From: Methylophilaceae bacterium 11
GTDB lineage: Bacteria; Pseudomonadota; Gammaproteobacteria; Burkholderiales; Methylophilaceae
NCBI GenBank assembly: GCA_000525025.1
Contig: JCKJ01000001.1
Coordinates: forward strand, 2,480,001-2,544,000
Direction: 5' to 3'
Length of the DNA stretch: 64,000 nt
The notes beneath the pieces were generated by a model. The model did not search any database. It worked only from the letters and a program-made list of their open reading frames with translations, and was not told the DNA's origin. This document shows, one piece after another, positions 18,051 through 27,176 of the stretch (position 1 is the first letter of the stretch; the number at the start of each line of letters is the position of its first letter). The position numbers and the translations under genes were made by a program.

Positions 18051-18122
18051 ATGTGGACAGCACCAGCAGCTACTGAAATGCGTTTTGGCTTTGAAGTCAC
18101 TATGTACGTAATGAACAAATAA
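18051..18122 (+). CDS. pqqA: Coenzyme PQQ precursor peptide PqqA
   Basis: A 23-codon gene encoding MWTAPAATEMRFGFEVTMYV followed by MNK. This is the PqqA family: Trp2, a central FGFEVTMY with the Glu-x3-Tyr pair (Glu15 and Tyr19) that PqqE crosslinks to build pyrroloquinoline quinone. A strong AAGGAG lies eight bases before the ATG. The gene is followed within 14 bases by a terminator, and no pqqB, C, D or E gene is in the window, so it is transcribed alone. Solitary or duplicate pqqA genes are known in methylotrophs. Confidence 0.93.
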   Translation: MWTAPAATEMRFGFEVTMYVMNK

Positions 18123-18135
18123 TTTTGTTCATACT

Positions 18136-18162
18136 AAAAAAGGGAGCATTGCTCCCTTTTTT
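18136..18162 (+). terminator. Rho-independent terminator after pqqA
   Basis: A 12-bp stem, AAAAAAGGGAGC (18136-18147) with its complement (18151-18162), closes a 3-base loop and ends in six T residues. It begins 14 bases after the pqqA stop, and also faces the end of the yjbQ gene, so it may act in both directions. Confidence 0.9.
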
Positions 18163-18188
18163 ATTGGCATATTTGTAATAAAACTTAA

Positions 18189-18608
18189 CTACTCACCTAT
18201 GATTTTGATCAATACGCGCTTGTTACGCCTGCCGTCAAACTCACCGTAAAAAATCTGCTCCCACGGCCCAAAATCTAACTTACCTTCAGTCACCGCCACC
18301 ATGACTTCACGCCCCATGATTTGGCGCTTGATATGCGCATCTGCATTATCCTCACCGGTGTCGTTATGGCGATAACCACTAACCGGCTCATGCGGCGCAA
18401 GTTTCTCTAGCCACACCTTGTAATCGTGGTGCAAGCCGCGCTCGTCGTCATTAATAAATACACTGGCAGAAATATGCATGGCATTAATCAAGGCTAAGCC
18501 TTCTTTGATGCCACTTTCTCGCAAACAGGCTTCTACATCAGCCGTAATATTTTTAAAATCCATGCGTGCTGGAATATTAAACCATAGCTCCTTACGATAA
18601 CTTTTCAT
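18189..18608 (-). CDS. YjbQ/UPF0047 family protein
   Basis: A 139-residue protein with the UPF0047 pattern: an N-terminal [31 protein letters not shown], the conserved H-x-D (HHDY), [20 protein letters not shown], and a terminal [20 protein letters not shown]. The clustered His and Asp residues suggest a metal or phosphate site. E. coli YjbQ can supply weak thiamin phosphate synthase activity; the physiological role is not established. A strong GGAGGAG site precedes the ATG at 18608. Confidence 0.9.
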   Translation of the reverse strand: MKSYRKELWFNIPARMDFKNITADVEACLRESGIKEGLALINAMHISASVFINDDERGLHHDYKVWLEKLAPHEPVSGYRHNDTGEDNADAHIKRQIMGREVMVAVTEGKLDFGPWEQIFYGEFDGRRNKRVLIKIIGE

Positions 18609-18660
18609 TTTTCATCTCCTCCAAAGTTTTATTTATTCTAGCACTCAACACCATAAAAAA

Positions 18661-18678
18661 AGGCCTCCGTAGAGGCCT
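18661..18678 (-). terminator. Rho-independent terminator after the SoxYZ-like gene
   Basis: AGGCCTC (18661-18667) and GAGGCCT (18672-18678) form a 7-bp GC-rich stem with a CGTA loop. On the minus strand it is followed by six T residues, and it lies 30 bases beyond the SoxYZ-like stop codon. Confidence 0.82.
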
Positions 18679-18708
18679 GAATGACACGTTTGTATCACCC
18701 TTTTTATC

Positions 18709-19512
18709 CTACCCTTTAACATCGATGGCTTGAGAAAACACCTTACCTTCATTATCAGTCGCCACCACTTCCAGCTTGCCAGGCGCGTCTGGCGTAAATT
18801 TAAATTTCATATAGGGATTCTCACTGGTACCCACACCTACATCTACCGTCATCACTGGTTTACCATTGTAAGTAAATGCGGTTTTATTGATATAAAAGGC
18901 TGGCACAAAACCTTGTGATACCAAATCGCGCTGTAAACCTGTACGCATCACGTGGCGAATATTAAACACCGCTTGGTTAGGGCTACCAAACTGCACGGGG
19001 CTTTCTACGTTCATTTTGATTTTACCGGCTTCTGCACGCACAGCAGCTTCGTCATTGTCCACAGTGCCACCACATCCACCAGCTGCACGAATCTCACGCT
19101 TGGCCATATACAACTTACCATCTGCCGTCTCACCCACTAAGCGGACATACGAATCGGTTTCCATACGGATACGTGTTTCCATGATGAAATTACCCAACAG
19201 ATCGGTGAGATGGTAAGTCGAGGCTAATTGAATTGGGTTTGCATCCACCAACACGTAGATTTTCTTAATATCCACGCCATTGGCAGCCGCTTTGTCGTAG
19301 CTAAATGTCACTGGCACTTGCGCACCACTTTCGGCGCGGCGCGGCGCATCTATCTTAATAAAATCGACCTCTTGAATATCGCGTTTGGCAAAGAACGCCT
19401 CTTTTACCACAGACCATAATTTAGGGTCCGCTTCAGCATGCGCAATGCCCGTCATACCGGCCAGCACACTAGCAGATATTGCTGTCACAATCCATAATCG
19501 ATTTAGCTTCAT
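18709..19512 (-). CDS. Quinoprotein dehydrogenase-associated SoxYZ-like carrier protein
   Basis: A 267-residue secreted protein: a signal peptide ending in IAHA at residue 26, a SoxY-like domain to about residue 155, then a SoxZ-like domain at about 165-267 (NIRHVMRTGLQRDLVSQGF, and FKFTPDAPGKLEVVATDNEG). The junction holds GGCGG, the mobile cysteine motif by which SoxY carries sulfur intermediates. SoxY-SoxZ fusions of this size occur beside PQQ-dependent dehydrogenases in methylotrophs, where their role is not settled. A pqqA gene lies 590 bases away. AGGGG precedes the ATG and a terminator follows the gene. Confidence 0.88.
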   Translation of the reverse strand: MKLNRLWIVTAISASVLAGMTGIAHAEADPKLWSVVKEAFFAKRDIQEVDFIKIDAPRRAESGAQVPVTFSYDKAAANGVDIKKIYVLVDANPIQLASTYHLTDLLGNFIMETRIRMETDSYVRLVGETADGKLYMAKREIRAAGGCGGTVDNDEAAVRAEAGKIKMNVESPVQFGSPNQAVFNIRHVMRTGLQRDLVSQGFVPAFYINKTAFTYNGKPVMTVDVGVGTSENPYMKFKFTPDAPGKLEVVATDNEGKVFSQAIDVKG

Positions 19513-19657
19513 ACACTACCCCTGTTTCACTTTTGTCTATGTTCTTATGCTGTAACGTATCTTAAAAACTGCTCAAATATTATGTTAGATAACGTGATGC
19601 TATTTTAGTTTATCGCCACATGAAGTCTGTGACCGGCATCACACTGCGGCCTACACA

Positions 19658-20089
19658 TTACACAGGTGCGTTAGGATCACCGGAAGGACGCATCACATAG
19701 TTAGGATCAGCATACTCCTCAAAGTTTAACTCCACACCATTACCTGCCGGGTCTTTCAAGTTGATTTGCTTGGTACCGCTGGCGAGCGTTCTGCTGGTAT
19801 AAGGCACATTGTGTGCTGTTAAATGCGCTTCCATTGCTGGCATATCGGTGCAAGTAAATGACACATGGTCATAAGTGCCATGCACATGTAGTACTGGCGC
19901 CGTTGGCGTTTTATATTCAGCCAGATGCACCACGTCATTATTACCAACACACAGCCAGTAACCATAAGTAGTACTGGCGACGCGCTTGCCTACCGTAAGC
20001 CCGATAATGTCACAGTAAAAGTCTTTTAACTTGTGCATGGTCTCGCGGTCAGAGCGAAAATTCACATGATTGATTTCGGTCACTGGCAT
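19658..20089 (-). CDS. VOC-family (glyoxalase/dioxygenase fold) protein
   Basis: A 143-residue single-module protein of the vicinal oxygen chelate superfamily. It opens with INHVNFRSDRETMHKLKDFY, the usual first beta-alpha unit with a metal-ligand His at residue 8, has DHVSFTCTDMPAMEAHL in the second unit and ends in FKDPAGN-like LKDPAGNGVELNFEEY, where the Glu would be the last ligand. Substrate unknown; both dioxygenases and lyases share this pattern. It is apparently monocistronic upstream of apt. Confidence 0.85.
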   Translation of the reverse strand: MPVTEINHVNFRSDRETMHKLKDFYCDIIGLTVGKRVASTTYGYWLCVGNNDVVHLAEYKTPTAPVLHVHGTYDHVSFTCTDMPAMEAHLTAHNVPYTSRTLASGTKQINLKDPAGNGVELNFEEYADPNYVMRPSGDPNAPV

Positions 20090-20158
20090 ATTCTTATCCG
20101 ATGATGATTAAAAGTACTGCGAAAGTGCTGCATAAGCCCAGCAGTATAGTATAAACAA

Positions 20159-20686
20159 TTACTCGCCTTCAAATTGACATAGCGCAAATGTTGGTAAGCC
20201 CAAGTGCTGCAATCGTTGCATACCACCTAAATCAGGTAAATCGATCACGAATGCGCATCCAGCGATGATGCCACCCAACTGATCGATTAAGCTGACTGCG
20301 GCCATGGCAGTGCCACCTGTCGCAATCAAATCATCCACTAGCAGAACGCTTTCACCGGCCACTATTGCATCCTGATGTATCTCCATCACATCACTGCCGT
20401 ACTCCAGTGCATATTCCTGCTGAAAGGTTTGTCCAGGCAACTTGCCTGATTTTCTAATCGGCACAAACCCTACACCCAATTTGTAAGCCACCGCGGCACC
20501 AATCACAAAACCACGCGCTTCTATCCCAACAATTTTATCAATTTTTTGATGAGCATAATGCCCTGCAAGGCCATCTACCAACAGCTGCAAACCCTTTGGG
20601 TCTTTCAGCAGGGTAGTAATGTCGCGAAACATGATGCCCTGTTTAGGGTAATGGGGGATAGTGCGGATTAATGACTTGAGATGCAT
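20159..20686 (-). CDS. apt: Adenine phosphoribosyltransferase
   Basis: Apt salvages adenine to AMP with PRPP. The 175-residue protein has the PRPP-binding motif VLLVDDLIATGGTAMAA, preceded by IVGIEARGFVIGAAVAYKLG and the flexible loop RKSGKLPGQTFQQEYALEYG, all diagnostic for the family. It begins MHLKSLIRTIPHYPKQGIMF, close to E. coli Apt in length (183). It is a single gene between the VOC protein and aspS. Confidence 0.96.
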   Translation of the reverse strand: MHLKSLIRTIPHYPKQGIMFRDITTLLKDPKGLQLLVDGLAGHYAHQKIDKIVGIEARGFVIGAAVAYKLGVGFVPIRKSGKLPGQTFQQEYALEYGSDVMEIHQDAIVAGESVLLVDDLIATGGTAMAAVSLIDQLGGIIAGCAFVIDLPDLGGMQRLQHLGLPTFALCQFEGE

Positions 20687-20810
20687 GAGCAGTCTACAAA
20701 CGCGTCACTTTGCAAAGAAAAACGCGCTGCATCGGGAAGACGCAAGCGCGAATACATGACCAACTAATACAACAAATGCCTGCCACAAAATCTGTGCAAG
20801 CAAGCACATA

Positions 20811-22598
20811 TTAAGCCGCCGTGTTTTGGGTGCGAACGCGAATATGCAGCTCCCTTAATTGTTTCTCATCCACTTCATTTGGCGCATTGGTCATTAAACA
20901 CTGTGCACGTTGTGTTTTTGGGAAAGCAATTACATCACGGATAGACTCGGCGCCAGCCATCAACGTCACTAAACGGTCCAAGCCAAATGCTAAGCCACCA
21001 TGTGGAGGTGCACCATATTGCAAGGCATCCAGCAAGAAGCCGAACTTCTCTTGCGCTTCTTCTTTGCTGATTTTCAATGCATCAAATACTTTGGATTGCA
21101 CGTCTGATTTGTGAATACGCACAGAACCGCCGCCCACTTCCCAGCCATTGAGTACCATGTCGTACGCTTTTGACAGTGCCGCACCCGGGTTAGAAACGAG
21201 CAAGTCTTCGTGACCATCTTTAGGTGCAGTGAACGGGTGATGCAAGGCCACCCAGCGGTCATTTTCTTCATCGTGTTCGAACATAGGGAAATCCACCACC
21301 CACAATGGCGCCCAAGCACGACCATCGACGTGACCTTTATCGTGGCCGACTTTTAAGCGCAATGCGCCTAATGCTTCGTTCACGACTTTCAATTTGTCAG
21401 CACCAAAGAATACGATGTCACCGTTCTGTGCACCTGTGCGCTCAATGATGGCTTGCAAAGCATTCACATGAATGTTTTTGACGATAGGGCTTTGTAAACC
21501 TTCCTCGTTCAATTTGGTAATGTCATTAATCTTGATGTACGCCAAGCCTTTAGCGCCGTAGATTTTGACAAATTCAGTATACGCATCGATTTCAGAACGG
21601 CTAATGGCAGCGCCGTTTGGCACGCGCAGAGCGGCAACACGGCCACCCGCCATGTTGGCAGCGCCCGCAAACACTTTAAAGTCCACGTCTTTCATCACAT
21701 CTGAAAGCTCGGTAATTTCTAAGGTCACGCGCATATCTGGCTTGTCTGAGCCGTAACGGTTCATCGCCTCAGCAAAACTCATGCGTGGGAACGCAGCAGG
21801 CAAATCGACATTTTGAATTTTCTTGAGCATGCGACGGATCATCTCTTCGACGATGTCCATGATGTCGTTTTCTTCTAAGAAAGAAGTCTCGATATCCACT
21901 TGCGTAAATTCTGGCTGACGGTCAGCACGTAAGTCTTCATCGCGGAAACATTTGGTGATTTGGAAATAGCGATCAAAACCAGACACCATCAACAATTGTT
22001 TAAACAATTGCGGTGATTGCGGCAATGCAAAGAACTGGCCATGATGCACACGCGAAGGCACCAAATAATCACGCGCGCCTTCTGGCGTTGAGCGCGTTAA
22101 CATCGGTGTTTCTACTTCAATAAAGCCATTTTCGTCTAAGTAATCACGCAGATTTTTAGCCACTTTGTAACGCAGCATTAAATTCTTTTGCATGGCGGGG
22201 CGACGTAAATCAATATAACGATGCTCTAAACGCACAGTCTCTGTGAGGTTATCGTCGTCCAGCATAAACGGCGGCGTGAGGGATGGATTGAGGATTTCAA
22301 TCTCGGTCGCCAACATTTCCACCTCACCAGTTGGAATATTCGGATTCACGGTGCCTTCTGGGCGTGCGCGTACTTTACATACCACTTTGAGTACAAACTC
22401 ATTGCGTACGGTTTCTGCTGCTGCAAACGCTTCTTTTGTATCTGGGTCAATCACAATCTGCGCCATGCCTTCACGGTCGCGCAAATCAATAAAAATCACA
22501 CCCCCGTGATCGCGGCGGCGATGCGCCCAACCACAAAGGGTAACAGTTTGACCAATATGTTCGCGGTTTAAGTGCCCGCAGTAATGTGTACGCATCAT
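20811..22598 (-). CDS. aspS: Aspartyl-tRNA synthetase
   Basis: A 595-residue class II synthetase of bacterial size: an OB-fold anticodon domain at 1-105 ([20 protein letters not shown]), motif 2 at [20 protein letters not shown], the bacterial GAD insertion domain at about 290-420, and motif 3 [20 protein letters not shown]. All core residues appear intact. It is part of the common betaproteobacterial order fmdB-DUF502-aspS on one strand, starting 24 bases after the DUF502 gene. Whether it also acts on tRNA-Asn is not decidable here. Confidence 0.97.
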   Translation of the reverse strand: MMRTHYCGHLNREHIGQTVTLCGWAHRRRDHGGVIFIDLRDREGMAQIVIDPDTKEAFAAAETVRNEFVLKVVCKVRARPEGTVNPNIPTGEVEMLATEIEILNPSLTPPFMLDDDNLTETVRLEHRYIDLRRPAMQKNLMLRYKVAKNLRDYLDENGFIEVETPMLTRSTPEGARDYLVPSRVHHGQFFALPQSPQLFKQLLMVSGFDRYFQITKCFRDEDLRADRQPEFTQVDIETSFLEENDIMDIVEEMIRRMLKKIQNVDLPAAFPRMSFAEAMNRYGSDKPDMRVTLEITELSDVMKDVDFKVFAGAANMAGGRVAALRVPNGAAISRSEIDAYTEFVKIYGAKGLAYIKINDITKLNEEGLQSPIVKNIHVNALQAIIERTGAQNGDIVFFGADKLKVVNEALGALRLKVGHDKGHVDGRAWAPLWVVDFPMFEHDEENDRWVALHHPFTAPKDGHEDLLVSNPGAALSKAYDMVLNGWEVGGGSVRIHKSDVQSKVFDALKISKEEAQEKFGFLLDALQYGAPPHGGLAFGLDRLVTLMAGAESIRDVIAFPKTQRAQCLMTNAPNEVDEKQLRELHIRVRTQNTAA

Positions 22599-22621
22599 AG
22601 TTCTTCGTTAATGTAATTAAG

Positions 22622-23248
22622 TTAATCTGTATAGTCGGTTAAAATTTTTGGCGGTACTTCGTTAGGGGCAACAACCCCCATCGAAATAATATATTTAAGC
22701 GCTTGATCTACGCTCATATCAAGCTCAATGACGTCTGATTTTGGCATCATTAAAAAGAAACCGGAAGTTGGATTAGGCGTAGTGGGCACGTATACGCTGA
22801 CATACTCACCGTGCAAATGGTTAACTACATCGCCGCTGGGGGTACCCGTTAAAAACGCGATGGTCCAACTGCCTTGGCGTGGGTATTGCACTAATAAGGC
22901 TTTACGGAAGGCATTGCCAGAATCTGAAAACAAGGTATCGGACACTTGTTTAACGCTAGAGTAAATGGATTTGACCACTGGCACGCGTGAGAGCAAGCCC
23001 TCCCACAACGCAATCAACTGCTGCCCGAAAATATTGGTGGCAATTAAGCCGGTCACAAAAATCGTCACCAAGGTCAGCACTACACCAAAGCCAGGTATAT
23101 CCTGCCCTAAGAACTCTTTTGGGCGCCAAGCGGCGGGTAATAGCAGCAAGCTTTGGTCTAAGGTATTAATTAAAGTGGCCAACACCCATACCGTGATAAT
23201 CAACGGCACCAAGACGAGCAAACCTGTGAAGAAGTATTTTTTAATCAT
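22622..23248 (-). CDS. DUF502 family membrane protein
   Basis: A 208-residue inner-membrane protein with two predicted helices, about 5-28 (YFFTGLLVLVPLIITVWVLA) and about 52-75 (IPGFGVVLTLVTIFVTGLIA), followed by the conserved soluble region VPVVKSIYSSVKQVSDTLFS and a segment with VPTTPNPTSGFFLMMPKSDV. The family is widespread in proteobacteria and chloroplast-bearing plants (LIKE COV) with no firm biochemical role. It lies between fmdB and aspS. Confidence 0.9.
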   Translation of the reverse strand: MIKKYFFTGLLVLVPLIITVWVLATLINTLDQSLLLLPAAWRPKEFLGQDIPGFGVVLTLVTIFVTGLIATNIFGQQLIALWEGLLSRVPVVKSIYSSVKQVSDTLFSDSGNAFRKALLVQYPRQGSWTIAFLTGTPSGDVVNHLHGEYVSVYVPTTPNPTSGFFLMMPKSDVIELDMSVDQALKYIISMGVVAPNEVPPKILTDYTD

Positions 23249-23257
23249 AAACAGACC

Positions 23258-23530
23258 CTAATGGCAGGCGCAACCTGGATTACATGCGGCTGGCTTGGAT
23301 TCACTTTCTGTTGGTGTTGATTCTGGAGACTTGGTCGATCCGTTATTTTTATTTTTAAAATCAGTGGCATACCATCCACTACCAGTGAGCTGAAAACTTG
23401 GTGCAGATAATTGTTTGGAAAATGCCAAGGTTTGACATTGCGGGCAACTCTCAACGCTAGGTGCACTGACTTTGCGCATCACTTCTTGTTTAAAACCACA
23501 ACTTGTACATTGATAATCGTAAATCGGCAT
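23258..23530 (-). CDS. FmdB-family zinc-ribbon regulatory protein
   Basis: A 90-residue protein with the FmdB N-terminus MPIYDYQCTSCGFKQEVMRK and two CxxC pairs (CTSC at 8-11 and CPQC near 34-37) that form a zinc ribbon. The C-terminal half is low complexity (Ser, Thr, Lys, Pro) and ends with a Cys- and His-containing CNPGCACH, which may be a second metal site. Named after a Methylophilus gene linked to formamidase and amidase regulation; general function is unclear. It is the first gene of fmdB-DUF502-aspS. Confidence 0.92.
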   Translation of the reverse strand: MPIYDYQCTSCGFKQEVMRKVSAPSVESCPQCQTLAFSKQLSAPSFQLTGSGWYATDFKNKNNGSTKSPESTPTESESKPAACNPGCACH

Positions 23531-23615
23531 ATGGATGACTATTTATTTTAAAAGATGAATAGATTCGGTGTATTAAAATCAACAAGAGCGCTATTATAAC
23601 TGATGTTAAGTAATT

Positions 23616-23657
23616 GTTTCATTGATAATTATTTTATGTTTTATTGATAATTATTTT
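23616..23657 (+). promoter_or_regulatory. Tandem 20-bp direct repeats before the FecR-domain gene
   Basis: Two copies of GTTTyATTGATAATTATTTT (23616-23635 and 23638-23657) match at 19 of 20 positions with a 22-bp period, placing them on nearly the same face of the helix. They end 35 bases before the ATG. Each contains GATAAT-T-ATT, which resembles half of a Fur box, so iron control is a candidate; a different activator or repressor is equally possible. Confidence 0.55.
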
Positions 23658-23692
23658 TAAAGCGTAGTCATGCTTGAAGTGAGGACACGTCG

Positions 23693-25168
23693 ATGAAAAG
23701 CCTTCAGCACGCTCTTACTGACATTGGATGGTTAATGATTGCCTTAATGCTGCCACCGCTGGCAGCGGCGCAGTCCGCAGGCACTATTTTGTTTAAAAGC
23801 GGCAATGCCATCATCACGCGCGCCGATCAATCTGTGCACCCCATACTTCAGCACGATGCCGTACTTAATGGCGACACCATAGACACTAAAGATGGGCGCG
23901 TACAAATCGGGTTTATTGATGGCGGAAAAATTTCACTACAGCCCGAAACCATCTATAAAATCAATCAATACAGCTTCTCTGGCGCACAAGACGGCACAGA
24001 GTATGCCTTTACCGAGCTAATTAAAGGCGGGTTGCGCGCAATCAGCGGATTGATTGGCCATCAAACACCTGACCGCTATCAACTTGCTACGCCAGTGGCC
24101 ACCATTGGCATTCGCGGTACGCAATTCACTGCTATATTTTTGGGCAATAAGCTCGTCATGACCACCACACAAGGCAGCGTGGATGTCTGTAATGCCGGCG
24201 GCTGCCGCAATGCCATTGCGGGGCAATCCATCAGCACATCAAGCAAACAAAGCCAGCCACAGCATACGCATGAAACGGCCAACATTAGCACCGCACCACC
24301 TTCAGTCAGCAAACCCGTGTTTGTACAGGCCGAGCACTTAGGTAAAGACAGGATCAGTGCCGTGGTCACGGACAGCGTGATGCAAGCCTCGCTCACCGAC
24401 CTTTCTGGCACCGGCAATAATCCACCAGGCACACCGCCAGATCCGAATGCGCCAACCACCAACACTCAAACGGATATTTTGCTTAGCGGCATTATGCAGC
24501 AGGGAGCAGTTAACTACGCCTTGCTGGATGGCACACTTGCCAGCAACGCCAACAACAATCTCAGCCGTTACCAAACGCAAGACATAGACTTACAATTGAT
24601 TGCAGCCAATCTTAATGACTTTTATAGCGATGCCTTTGTCAGCATGGGACAAGTCAGGGGCAGCATCAACAATCAGAATGTAGGATTGCTCAGCTATATT
24701 GCTGGTGACGCAACACAGCCCGCAAACCTGTTGCAGCTCGCTAATCTGAACACACCCTTGCAATACAACGTGCTGGCCTCTACTGCGCCAGTACTAGGCA
24801 ATCAAGGCCGAACAGTTGCTATCGGTAACGCAAATACGGTGACCGGAAATTTGAGCGTTAACTTTGCTACCTATGCTTATAGTTACGGCCTTAACATTCC
24901 ACTCGGCCCACTCACTTACACGCTGGCTGGCAACAATACCTTGATGGCAGGATCGGCCGAATTCGCTAACAATGGCTCCATCACTTCAAACTTCAACAAT
25001 ATTGGCTGTATTGCCGGCTGCAATGGCGTGATGCGAGACGCCAGCGGCAATCCGGCCACCATTGTCGGGAGGTTCATTGGACCTGCTGCCGAGCGGGCAG
25101 GCATTCAATATGGGCTTAATATCGGCCAGACACATGCACTGACGGGCAGCATTGTGCTTGGCAGGTAG
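23693..25168 (+). CDS. Secreted FecR-domain protein with a C-terminal beta-barrel-like region
   Basis: The 491-residue product has a signal peptide (LMIALMLPPLAAAQ, ending near residue 26). A FecR domain follows at about 50-165, recognised by GRVQIGFIDGGKISLQPETI and TPVATIGIRGTQFTA. A linker rich in Gln, Ser, Thr and Pro leads to an Asn/Thr-rich region at about 260-491 whose end (VGRFIGPAAERAGIQYGLN) resembles the GxFxGPxAEExG repeat of TbpB-like surface-protein barrels. There is no membrane anchor or sigma-factor partner nearby, so it is not a classical anti-sigma FecR. It is monocistronic, with tandem repeats upstream and a terminator after. Confidence 0.8.
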   Translation: MKSLQHALTDIGWLMIALMLPPLAAAQSAGTILFKSGNAIITRADQSVHPILQHDAVLNGDTIDTKDGRVQIGFIDGGKISLQPETIYKINQYSFSGAQDGTEYAFTELIKGGLRAISGLIGHQTPDRYQLATPVATIGIRGTQFTAIFLGNKLVMTTTQGSVDVCNAGGCRNAIAGQSISTSSKQSQPQHTHETANISTAPPSVSKPVFVQAEHLGKDRISAVVTDSVMQASLTDLSGTGNNPPGTPPDPNAPTTNTQTDILLSGIMQQGAVNYALLDGTLASNANNNLSRYQTQDIDLQLIAANLNDFYSDAFVSMGQVRGSINNQNVGLLSYIAGDATQPANLLQLANLNTPLQYNVLASTAPVLGNQGRTVAIGNANTVTGNLSVNFATYAYSYGLNIPLGPLTYTLAGNNTLMAGSAEFANNGSITSNFNNIGCIAGCNGVMRDASGNPATIVGRFIGPAAERAGIQYGLNIGQTHALTGSIVLGR

Positions 25169-25177
25169 CCTCCAGCA

Positions 25178-25204
25178 AAAAGCCCACAACATGTGTGGGC
25201 TTTT
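25178..25204. terminator. Bidirectional terminator between the FecR-domain gene and ssb
   Basis: An 11-bp stem (25178-25188 with 25194-25204) with a 5-base loop is flanked by A on the left and T on the right. It therefore serves the FecR-domain gene on the plus strand and ssb on the minus strand, which converge here. Confidence 0.9.
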
Positions 25205-25223
25205 ATTCATACACGCTATCCAA

Positions 25224-25715
25224 TCAAAACGGGATATCGTCATCAAAGTCATCAAAATTGCTACCACCCGCTGGCTTTGCTGCAGGCGCTTGTGCAGGTG
25301 CGCTGGCTCTTGGCGGTGCTTGGCTGTAGTCCTCTGGTCCTGAGCCTTGTCCCATATCACCATCATAGCTGGCACTGCCGCCATCACGACCACTGCCCAG
25401 CATTTGCATTTGGTCTGCCACGATTTCAGTGGTGTAGCGTGTCACACCATCTTTTTCCCATTTACGCGTTTGCAAACGGCCTTCGACATATACAGGGCGA
25501 CCTTTTTTCAAATACTCACCCGCAATTTCAGCCAAACGACGGTACATGACAATATTGTGCCATTCCGTTTTTTCTTGTTTTACGCCGGATTTATCTTTCC
25601 AATTATCCGTAGTGGCAATACTAAAGTTAGCTACCGCTTCACCATTCGGCATGTAGCGCACTTCCGGATCGCGCCCTAGGTTACCCACCAAAATTACTTT
25701 ATTGACTGATGCCAT
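25224..25715 (-). CDS. ssb: Single-stranded DNA-binding protein
   Basis: A 163-residue SSB: OB fold at 1-110 ([20 protein letters not shown], then [20 protein letters not shown] and [20 protein letters not shown]), a Gly/Pro/Ala-rich linker, and the acidic tip [10 protein letters not shown] through which SSB recruits repair and replication proteins. Its start codon overlaps the last base of the upstream MFS stop (TAATG), so the two are cotranscribed. The uvrA gene is divergent from this unit. Confidence 0.97.
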   Translation of the reverse strand: MASVNKVILVGNLGRDPEVRYMPNGEAVANFSIATTDNWKDKSGVKQEKTEWHNIVMYRRLAEIAGEYLKKGRPVYVEGRLQTRKWEKDGVTRYTTEIVADQMQMLGSGRDGGSASYDGDMGQGSGPEDYSQAPPRASAPAQAPAAKPAGGSNFDDFDDDIPF

Positions 25716-27109
25716 TATTTGCTCCCTATCAGTTTTAATATCGTTTGTTCTGTCTCTATTTGCGTTGCTTCTGGCAATTGATTATTCAATTTCACAATCA
25801 ACATGTGCTCTTGTGCAATAGCAACCGCTTCATGCACACCGGCGAGCACAGCCACTTGCTGCTGCAAACTGCTCGCCTGTGCGCCGTCAAATCCTTGCAT
25901 ATGATACATCTTTGTCTTCACGCTGAGGGGTGTTTTCATGCCAAGTGCTAATAGAAACCAAATCATCATCAGCGCCGCGCAAAACAAAAACACAGCAGCA
26001 TAATCAAAGCGATGCGATAAGTAACCGCCCACCGTTGCCCCTAAAAACATGCCAAATGACTGGGCTGTATTATGCACCCCCATTGCCGTACCTTTGGCCG
26101 CAGCCGGTGCCATCTTTGAAATGAGTGAAGGCAATGAGGCTTCTAAAATATTGAATGCGACAAAGTACACCACCAATGAAGTCACAATGCCCCAAAAGTG
26201 GTGAATGTTGTAGGCAAAAATCAATTGTGCCGCAAACATCAAGCCAACCGCAGCAATAAACACCGGTTTAAGCTTGGCCTTTTTCTCTGCATAAATAATG
26301 GCTGGCACCATCAGCAGAAACGAGAGCATCAATACTGGCAAGTACACCTGCCAATGTAAGTTCTCACTCATGCCGCTCGTCTCTTTTAACGCGAATGGCA
26401 CCACAATAAACATCGCCATTTGCGCGCCATGCAGACAAAACGTACCAAAATTCAAGCGCAGCAATTGGCTGTCTTTCAGCACATCTTTCATCAGGCTAGG
26501 CGCCGCTTGTGCATCTGAGTGAAACCCGCTGTGCAACGGCGTGGGCACTGCATATTTGACCACCAAAATTGCCAGTAAAGAAAGAACACCCGTCATCCAG
26601 AAAATACCCGGAACGCCAATCCATTGATTGAAAATAGGCCCGGCTACCAGCGACACTGCAAACGTCAAACCGATCGTGGCGCCTATCATGGCCATGGCTT
26701 TGGTACGGTGTTCTTCACGCGTGGAGTCTGCTACGAGCGCTGTCACCACGGCGGAAATAGCACCCGCACCCTGAATGGCACGCCCAAGAATCACGCCATA
26801 AATAGTGTGTGAAAGCGCGGCAACCACGCTACCCACTGCAAATAAAATCAGGCCAACATAAATTAAACGTTTGCGACCAAAACGATCTGAAGCCATGCCG
26901 AAAGGCAATTGCAATAGCACTTGCATCAAACCATAGGCACCCAGCGCTAAACCGATAAGTGTGTGGTTACTACCACCCTCTAATTTTTCTGCGTAAATGG
27001 CAAAAATGGGCAAAATCAAAAACATGCCCAACATACGTAAACCGTAAATGGAAGCCAAACTGACTGTCGCGCGAAGTTCTGTGCGCGTCATTTTTTCTGA
27101 AAACTGCAT
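25715..27109 (-). CDS. YajR-like MFS transporter with a C-terminal ferredoxin-like domain
   Basis: About 464 residues from ATG 27109 (in-frame starts at 27160 and 27091 are possible). Twelve membrane helices carry the MFS signature [14 protein letters not shown] after helix 2. The soluble C-terminus at about 390-464, with [20 protein letters not shown], matches the extra YAM domain of E. coli YajR, a ferredoxin-like fold. The substrate is unknown even in E. coli. It overlaps ssb by one base and is divergent from uvrA; in betaproteobacteria this MFS-ssb pairing next to uvrA recurs. Confidence 0.85.
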   Translation of the reverse strand: MQFSEKMTRTELRATVSLASIYGLRMLGMFLILPIFAIYAEKLEGGSNHTLIGLALGAYGLMQVLLQLPFGMASDRFGRKRLIYVGLILFAVGSVVAALSHTIYGVILGRAIQGAGAISAVVTALVADSTREEHRTKAMAMIGATIGLTFAVSLVAGPIFNQWIGVPGIFWMTGVLSLLAILVVKYAVPTPLHSGFHSDAQAAPSLMKDVLKDSQLLRLNFGTFCLHGAQMAMFIVVPFALKETSGMSENLHWQVYLPVLMLSFLLMVPAIIYAEKKAKLKPVFIAAVGLMFAAQLIFAYNIHHFWGIVTSLVVYFVAFNILEASLPSLISKMAPAAAKGTAMGVHNTAQSFGMFLGATVGGYLSHRFDYAAVFLFCAALMMIWFLLALGMKTPLSVKTKMYHMQGFDGAQASSLQQQVAVLAGVHEAVAIAQEHMLIVKLNNQLPEATQIETEQTILKLIGSK

Positions 27110-27176
27110 TAATATTTGGAAGTCTTTCGAATAATTGCGTATATTATCAGGTTGCCTCACTTTTCGTTAAAGTATC

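Noticed and set aside
27110-27176. LexA box in the uvrA promoter region
   Set aside because: No CTGT-N8-ACAG palindrome is visible in the gap, so SOS control of uvrA is not supported by this sequence.
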